A stretch of 64,000 bases of DNA, taken from the NCBI GenBank assembly GCA_963786765.1, contig CAWBAJ010000016.1:1-64000 (forward strand). Direction: 5' to 3'. Of this stretch, positions 59,923 through 64,000 are shown in pieces. Position 1 is the stretch's first letter; the number at the start of each line of letters is the position of its first letter. Made by a program: the position numbers and the translations under genes. This stretch comes from DATKNA01 sp963786765. Lineage in GTDB: Bacteria > Actinomycetota > Actinomycetes > Actinomycetales > Kineosporiaceae. Under the pieces are notes generated by a model. That model ran no database searches, had not been told where the DNA came from, and saw only the letters and a program-made list of their open reading frames with translations.

Positions 59923-60323
59923 GGGTCGATTCTGCGGCCTGCCAGCGCGGTCGCCGCAGCGCGCCGTCCGCCCCCGCCTGTCCGTCGCCTCCCGTCGGCC
60001 TGCATGGGGCGGACGAGGAGGTCGCCTCACAGGACGTGGGTTGAGCCGGGGCGGCCGCGTCGAGCACGGGCCAAGCCGAATCGTCGGCGAACGCGGTGTC
60101 GGCGTCGTCCGCAGATCCTTCCCGGATGCTTCGGCGCCGTTGGCCTGACGGGGTGCCCTCCGATAATCGGGGGCCGAGGCTCTCGTTGTTCGGCGACGCC
60201 GGCCGACGGCGATTGCTCTTGCTCCGAGCGCAGGTCGCCCCCGCCAACAGGGCGCCTCAGCAGTAATGCATTCAGTGGCGTCCGGCACCGGTACAGGATC
60301 GGCGGCGTGTGTTTCTTCAGCGC
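59923..60323. other. Intergenic stretch without recognised gene
   Basis: This 401-base gap between the flavoenzyme and the GIY-YIG gene shows only short unconvincing frames, no repeat, and no clear hairpin. Base composition drops to a more AT-rich tract from about 60180 to 60370. Nothing else was recognised. Confidence 0.5.
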
Positions 60324-60866
60324 CTATTTCCGTCGATGACGTCGGAGGCTCGCCGAAGGCGAATTCCAACTGACGGCTTGCGTGGCTCGTCCTTGCCGCC
60401 GTGGCCGGCCTCGGTCGTGGCACCCTCGCTGTGGCGGCCGCCATGGTGGAGCCGCCGCCCATCCCAAGCACGGCATCCGCACGCTGTGTTCGCACCACGT
60501 CCCACTCGTGCACCGGGGCACCGCTCGACGGCGAGACTGGCGAAGCCGCAGGTAGTCGCGCACGAGGAGGCGGCGTTCGCGCTCGGCGCGGTGGCGGATG
60601 CAGCGGCTGCCCTGGCACTCCGGCCGGTCGGTGCCGTGGCCGCCGCGCAAGTTGTAGGGCGGGTCCAGCAGACAGACGGCGTCGTCCTCGGCGGCCCGTG
60701 CCTGCTCGAGGGTCTCGAACTCGGCCATCTCGAGGCTCTCGTGCTCGCGCCACCACGCGGACGTACGAAGGTGCTCCTGCATCCTCGTACGAACGTTTCC
60801 CGTCGAGCCGACATAAAGAACTGAACCGCGACGAGAACGAGCGGTGTAGACGTATCCCCCAGGCAT
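60324..60866 (-). CDS. GIY-YIG nuclease-domain protein
   Basis: A 180-residue protein whose N-terminal 95 residues are a GIY-YIG fold: GGYVYTARSRRGSVLYVGSTGNVRTRMQEH gives the Tyr-Tyr pair and the conserved Arg, FETLEQARAAEDDAV the catalytic Glu. A Cys/His segment (PECQGSRCIRHR) follows, perhaps a zinc site. The last 70 residues are Arg/Pro/Trp-rich and low in similarity to anything known, so the true end may lie elsewhere or the tail may be rearranged. The ATG at 60866 is supported by GGGGGAGGGG and a good promoter. Such single-domain proteins may repair or restrict DNA. Confidence 0.72.
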   Translation of the reverse strand: MPGGYVYTARSRRGSVLYVGSTGNVRTRMQEHLRTSAWWREHESLEMAEFETLEQARAAEDDAVCLLDPPYNLRGGHGTDRPECQGSRCIRHRAERERRLLVRDYLRLRQSRRRAVPRCTSGTWCEHSVRMPCLGWAAAPPWRPPQRGCHDRGRPRRQGRATQAVSWNSPSASLRRHRRK

Positions 60867-60892
60867 GGCGACCCCTCCCCCGAGCCAGCATC

Positions 60893-60921
60893 AGTCTATT
60901 CCGACAGGTGTTCGAATTCAA
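60893..60921 (-). promoter_or_regulatory. Sigma-70-type promoter of the GIY-YIG gene
   Basis: On the minus strand TTGAAT (60921-60916) and TAGACT (60898-60893) are separated by exactly 17 bases, followed by a 26-base leader with GGGGGAGGGG before the ATG at 60866. Confidence 0.6.
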
Positions 60922-61050
60922 GCTTCACGGCGATACCCGCGGACGTTCATTGAGGGCCGGAAGGCCATGGGAAAGGGGCGGGACCGGAAGCGGTGGGAAA
61001 CAACGCGCGGCCTCCGGAACCGGAAGTGAGACCGGGACGTCGGGCTGCGC

Positions 61051-61872
61051 CTAGCTCGACTCGACCTGCCGCCAGTCATTGCTCTGCAGCGCCGACCCGG
61101 CGATCGGACCCGTGAGCGACATGCCTCCGTCCACGAGCCAGGTGGCTCCGGTGACGTACCCGGCGCCCGGTCCCGCGAGGAACGCCACCACCTCCGCGAC
61201 CTCGCGGGCGTCGCCCGGCCGCCCGAGCGGGACCCCGGGACGCGGCGACCCCGCCGGGTCCTGGTCCTCCTGGCCCGTCATCGCCGTCGCGATCTCACCC
61301 GGCCCCACGCTGTTGACGGTGATCCCGTGCTCGGCCAGCTCGAGCGCCATGACCTTGGTGAGCAGTCCGAGTCCGCCCTTGGCGGCGCTGTAGGGGCCGT
61401 TGCCGACCAGCGGGTACCGCTCGTGGATGCTCGTGATGTTGACGATGCGTCCTCCGCGGCCCGCGCCGACCATCCGGCGGGCCGCTCGCTGCGCGCAGAG
61501 GAACGCGGCGTCGAGGTCGACCGCCAGCACCGAGCGCCACTGCTCGTACGTCAGCTCCAGGAAGGGCGCGGTCGTCCCCATGCCGGCGTCGTTGACGAAC
61601 ACGTCGACCCCGCCGAGAGCGTCCGCCAGCTGGTCCACGACGTCCGCCGCGCCCGGCAGCTGCGAGAGGTCGGCGTGCGCGAGCTCGGCCCGCCGGCCCG
61701 CGGCGCGCACGAGCTCCGCCGTGTCCTTCCCCATGTCCTCGTCGCGGTACCAGATGACGCCGACGTCGCAGCCGAGGTCCGCGAGGGCGACAGCGATGGA
61801 GCGCCCGATCCCGGACTCGCTGCCGGTGACGATCGCGCGCCGAGGAACGAAATCACGGGTGTCGACGGCCAT
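61051..61872 (-). CDS. Short-chain dehydrogenase/reductase (SDR)
   Basis: A 273-residue classical SDR. Cofactor motif TGSESGIGRSIA, structural NDAG (usual NNAG), catalytic Ser in NITSIHERYP, YSAAK Tyr-Lys pair, and the C-terminal PGEIATAMT and GATWLVDGGMSL. It reduces or oxidises a sugar, steroid or similar alcohol with NAD(P). Length and motifs resemble glucose 1-dehydrogenase/3-oxoacyl reductase proteins; the substrate is unresolved. The Ser-Glu in TGSESGIG suggests NADP is not excluded. It lies alone on its strand between the GIY-YIG gene and the secreted protein. Confidence 0.92.
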   Translation of the reverse strand: MAVDTRDFVPRRAIVTGSESGIGRSIAVALADLGCDVGVIWYRDEDMGKDTAELVRAAGRRAELAHADLSQLPGAADVVDQLADALGGVDVFVNDAGMGTTAPFLELTYEQWRSVLAVDLDAAFLCAQRAARRMVGAGRGGRIVNITSIHERYPLVGNGPYSAAKGGLGLLTKVMALELAEHGITVNSVGPGEIATAMTGQEDQDPAGSPRPGVPLGRPGDAREVAEVVAFLAGPGAGYVTGATWLVDGGMSLTGPIAGSALQSNDWRQVESS

Positions 61873-61940
61873 GCCGCCCCCGTTCCCCGTCGACGCCCGG
61901 GCATGCCGGGCGCCTTCACGCCGGCGCTTGACCGTGCGCC

Positions 61941-61982
61941 AGTCACGTGCGGGCCGCTGCGGGTGGCCGCCCGCACGTGACT
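61941..61982 (-). terminator. Perfect 14-bp hairpin after the secreted protein gene
   Basis: AGTCACGTGCGGGC (61941-61954) is mirrored exactly by GCCCGCACGTGACT (61969-61982) around a 14-base loop. It lies 10 bases past the stop codon of the minus-strand gene at 61993, consistent with a terminator. Confidence 0.75.
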
Positions 61983-61992
61983 CGTCGCGCGT

Positions 61993-62682
61993 CTACCGGA
62001 CGTCGACCAGCCCCGTGGGCTGCTTCGGGTCGTAGGTGTAGCTGGGAGCGCCGGTGGCCGGTATGTAACCGGGGGCGACGGTGGGGGTGAGCACGATGTG
62101 CCAGCCCGTGACCCGGCAGGCCTCACCGATCGGGACGTTCGTGGTCGAGCCGAACGTCGCGGTCTTTCCGTCGCTGCTGAGCTGGACGTTGGCCGTCACC
62201 GGGATCTTCTTCCCGGAGCCGAGGCATTCGACGGTGTACGTGACCACCGGGCGCATGCTGAACTGCGGTGCGCCCGTCCAGAGGCTGCCGTAGTTGTAGA
62301 GCTCGATGTTGCCGTTGACGTTGACAGTTCCCTTTCCGCCGTTCGTCAGGTTCAATCCGGCGTCCGCGACCGGCCTGGTCTTCGACACGGGGCCGCCCCG
62401 GGTGGGGACGAGGTACGTCGGGGACAGGAGCGTGGTCGTGACCTGACCGGGGCCAGGCGGCTTGGGGGGCGCAGGCAAGTCCTCCGGTCGGCAGCGCCAG
62501 AACAGTTCGGCATAGACGACGCCCGTGGCCAGGCTGTCTCCCGGGGCCGCACCTTGCGACCCGTCGTCGCAGGCCGACTCTGTGGTGTTCGCTGCCACCG
62601 GCATTCCCCATGCGTTGGCGGCAGGGCTGAGGGCTGCGACGGTGACGAGCGTCGCGAGCGCGAGCCTGGTTCGTTTGATCAT
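61993..62682 (-). CDS. Secreted protein of unknown function
   Basis: A 229-residue exported protein. Signal peptide MIKRTRLALATLVTVAALSP with cleavage probably after ANA (about residue 25). The mature part is beta-rich, with repeated Asn/Gly strands such as NLTNGGKGTVNVNGNIELYNYG and FSMRPVVTYTVECLGSG, and four cysteines (two near the N-terminus CDDGS/FWRCR, two in VECLG and EACRV), so two disulfides are possible. No enzymatic motif was recognised. The ATG at 62682 has AAAAGGTG upstream. It stands alone on its strand with a strong terminator after it. Confidence 0.7.
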   Translation of the reverse strand: MIKRTRLALATLVTVAALSPAANAWGMPVAANTTESACDDGSQGAAPGDSLATGVVYAELFWRCRPEDLPAPPKPPGPGQVTTTLLSPTYLVPTRGGPVSKTRPVADAGLNLTNGGKGTVNVNGNIELYNYGSLWTGAPQFSMRPVVTYTVECLGSGKKIPVTANVQLSSDGKTATFGSTTNVPIGEACRVTGWHIVLTPTVAPGYIPATGAPSYTYDPKQPTGLVDVR

Positions 62683-62958
62683 GCCAGTGCACCTTTTCCC
62701 CGTTGCTGGCTGACCTCGGAGCAGGCCGGAAAACGGCGTGCCGGAGAATAGGGCGCACCTGACCATGACGCGGGTTCTGCTCGGCCGCGCCCGTCCCGTG
62801 GAGCCTTCCCCGACCCGGGTTGTCCCGGCCGGCTCTTTCAGGTGGACGGCGCAGAGGCTATAGGACTCGAACCGATCGTGGAAGACCCGGCGTAAACGTG
62901 TACGAAAAGAATGGCGCCTTCTCGCGCGGGCCGCCCGGCGCAGGGGGATGCTCGTGTG

Positions 62959-63372
62959 ATGGAGCGTTCGCCGCGGCCGTCCGTGGTGCTCGTCGTCGAC
63001 GTCGCCAACGTCATGGGCTCCCGCCCGGACGGCTGGTGGCGTGACCGCGCCGCGGCCGCCTCCCGGCTCATGTCCGAGCTCGCGCCGCTGGCTGGAGCGG
63101 GGGTGCGCGCTCCCGATGACGTCCCACTCGTCGTGTCCAGGGTGCTGGCCGTGGTCGAGGGCCAGGCCCGCGACGTCGAGGCCCCGGAGGGCGTCGAAGC
63201 CGTGCGTGCGACGGCGGACGGCGACAGCGTCGTGTCCGCTCTCGCGGCGGACCTCGTCGCCGCCGGCGAGCTCGTGCTCGTGGTGACCGCAGACCGGGGC
63301 CTGCGGGCGTCCCTGCCCGCAGCCGCCCTCGTCGCCGGTCCGCGCTGGCTGCTCGACGGACCAGCAGGTTAG
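62959..63372 (+). CDS. NYN/PIN-like domain protein
   Basis: A 137-residue protein beginning with VVLVVDVANVMGSRPDGWW, which resembles the NYN/PIN-like nuclease fold (DxxN motif: Asp in VVDVANV, Asn), followed by ADGDSVVSALAADLVAAGELVLVVTADRGLRA, giving the second and third acidic residues. Related actinobacterial proteins are annotated as NTP pyrophosphohydrolase or PIN-like. RNA cleavage is a possibility. GTG at 62956 and ATG at 62959 are both usable; GGGGGATG is upstream. Converges on the aldehyde dehydrogenase gene, with a palindrome between. Confidence 0.65.
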   Translation: MERSPRPSVVLVVDVANVMGSRPDGWWRDRAAAASRLMSELAPLAGAGVRAPDDVPLVVSRVLAVVEGQARDVEAPEGVEAVRATADGDSVVSALAADLVAAGELVLVVTADRGLRASLPAAALVAGPRWLLDGPAG

Positions 63373-63410
63373 GCGGCGAGGGTCGGGGAGGAGAGTTCCC
63401 GCTCGTGGTC

Positions 63411-63460
63411 GTTGCACTGATGCGTTCCTGAATCTTGATGCAGAACTGCATCAGTGCAAC
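63411..63460. terminator. Palindrome with alternative hairpins
   Basis: GTTGCACTGATGC (63411-63423) pairs with GCATCAGTGCAAC (63448-63460). An internal palindrome GATGCAG-AA-CTGCATC (63438-63453) competes with it. It lies in the convergent gap of the PIN-like and aldehyde dehydrogenase genes, so bidirectional termination is the likely role. Confidence 0.65.
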
Positions 63461-63511
63461 GGTCATCAGAAGGAAGGGTCCCCCGGGCCTCCACCCGCCC
63501 GGAGTCCTACC

Positions 63512-64000
63512 TCAAAGTCTGAAGGCCGTGTCCACGGCCGGGATCTCCACGTCCATCTGCGCCTTCTGCAGGCGGCCCGAGTAGTCCCAGTTCATCGACT
63601 GCCAGCGCGTGAACTGGTCGAGCACCCACACGCCGGACTGCCGGGACCCGTTCCCGCTCTTGCCGTTCCCGCCGAACGGCAGGTGCGCCTCGGCGCCCGA
63701 CGTCGAGTTGTTCACGCTGACCATGCCCGCGCCGATCCCCTGGCGGAACCGGAAGGCGGACGTCGGGTTCGTCGTGTAGATGGACGACGACAGCCCGTAC
63801 CCCGGCAGATTCGCCAGCTCGATCGCCTCGTCGAGCGTCCGGAACGTGGTCACCCCCACGATCGGCCCGAAGGTCTCGGTCCGGAACAGCTCGTCGTCCG
63901 GCCGCAGCCCGTCCACCACGACCGGGTGGTAGTAGAGCCCGTTCGACGGGTCACCGACGAAGCCGTCGCGGGGGTTCGACGACGTGATGCGGCCCACGCG
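63512..64000 (-). CDS. Aldehyde dehydrogenase, C-terminal part (runs off the window)
   Basis: The C-terminal 160 residues of an NAD(P)-dependent aldehyde dehydrogenase; the N-terminal part with the catalytic Cys and Glu lies beyond position 64000. Present here are HPVVVDGLRPDDELFRTETFGPIVGVTTF (the conserved EEIFGP region as TETFGP), LPGYGLSSSIYTTN, and the oligomerisation tail NNSTSGAEAHLPFGGNGKSGNGSRQSG. The tail resembles enzymes found beside lysine-aminotransferase genes in actinobacteria, but the substrate is not decided by this piece. Confidence 0.9.
   Translation of the reverse strand, partial: RVGRITSSNPRDGFVGDPSNGLYYHPVVVDGLRPDDELFRTETFGPIVGVTTFRTLDEAIELANLPGYGLSSSIYTTNPTSAFRFRQGIGAGMVSVNNSTSGAEAHLPFGGNGKSGNGSRQSGVWVLDQFTRWQSMNWDYSGRLQKAQMDVEIPAVDTAFRL

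Noticed and set aside
60914..60925. GAATTCAAGCTT, an EcoRI-HindIII pair resembling a cloning polylinker
   Set aside because: Only 12 bases, no vector sequence on either side, and it forms part of a sensible -35 region.

Overview
The window is high-GC DNA (roughly 70% or more by eye) from a member of the Actinomycetota. Several things point there: the morphogenesis cluster fhaA-fhaB-pstP-rodA-pbpA-pknA-pknB, a crgA gene, a DLW-39 type 39-residue peptide beside tRNA-Ala, genes that would use mycothiol, and a tmsA/tmsB-like pair for 10-methyl branched fatty acids. GTG starts, 4-base GTGA/ATGA gene overlaps and leaderless TANNNT-N6/7-start promoters are common. The gene order resembles the chromosomal neighbourhood of oriC in actinobacteria, on the gyrA-to-pknB side. 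The genus cannot be told from the sequence; a Frankia/Geodermatophilus/Kineosporia-type organism is only a guess.

Layout. 1-1.1 kb: a GNAT acetyltransferase, the DLW-39 peptide and tRNA-Ala, which normally follow gyrA. 1.2-12.3 kb: a mostly minus-strand accessory block (LuxR-type LAL regulator, two MFS transporters, amidohydrolase, displaced yidD, RraA-like protein, glutathionyl-hydroquinone-reductase-like protein, EEP phosphodiesterase, nucleotidyltransferase, PH-domain protein) lying between tRNA-Ala and the conserved core. 12.5-27 kb: the core (repeat-rich membrane protein, cyclophilin, rhomboid protease, crgA, DUF881, trpG/pabA, the kinase/penicillin-binding-protein/FHA operon, tRNA-Leu). 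27-32.8 kb: a small membrane protein, a NarL-type two-component system, a zinc-ribbon-like protein and a maltokinase-like protein. 32.9-43 kb: a minus-strand series with acpS, a PLP decarboxylase, an S51-type peptidase, tmsB, tmsA, DUF1015, a peptidoglycan-binding membrane protein and pgm. 43-53 kb: HipA-like kinase with DUF3037 partner, PaiB-like protein, an Fpg-family glycosylase, a lytic transglycosylase, a PAS/GGDEF-like/STAS regulator, HMG-CoA lyase, an S9 peptidase and a small P-loop kinase. 53-64 kb: an SSI-type lipoprotein, rhodanese, a fused 2-oxoacid dehydrogenase E1, a second PLP decarboxylase, a divergent MDMPI/MarR pair, an FAD amine oxidase-like protein, a GIY-YIG protein, an SDR, a secreted protein, a NYN/PIN-like protein and the C-terminal end of an aldehyde dehydrogenase.

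How genes work together. The 17.4-26.8 kb operon couples Ser/Thr phosphorylation (PknA, PknB, PstP, FhaA, FhaB) to septal and lateral wall synthesis (RodA, PbpA), with CrgA nearby. TmsA and TmsB would convert a phospholipid-bound mono-unsaturated acyl chain to a 10-methyl chain. The histidine kinase and response regulator at 27.9-30.7 kb overlap by 4 bases.

Two things stand out. First, dispersed non-coding repeats: a mosaic element with core CTCGCGTTCCGGCCG present in two inverted copies (27.1 and 40.1 kb), and a long perfect palindrome present at 43.2 and 52.0 kb with a looser relative at 12.4 kb. Second, clean single-base frame breaks in several otherwise well conserved genes (amidohydrolase, RraA-like, Fpg, pgm, the transglycosylase tail, the peptidoglycan-binding protein). 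Their number, and one mutually compensating pair in pgm, argue for residual sequencing indels rather than real gene decay.
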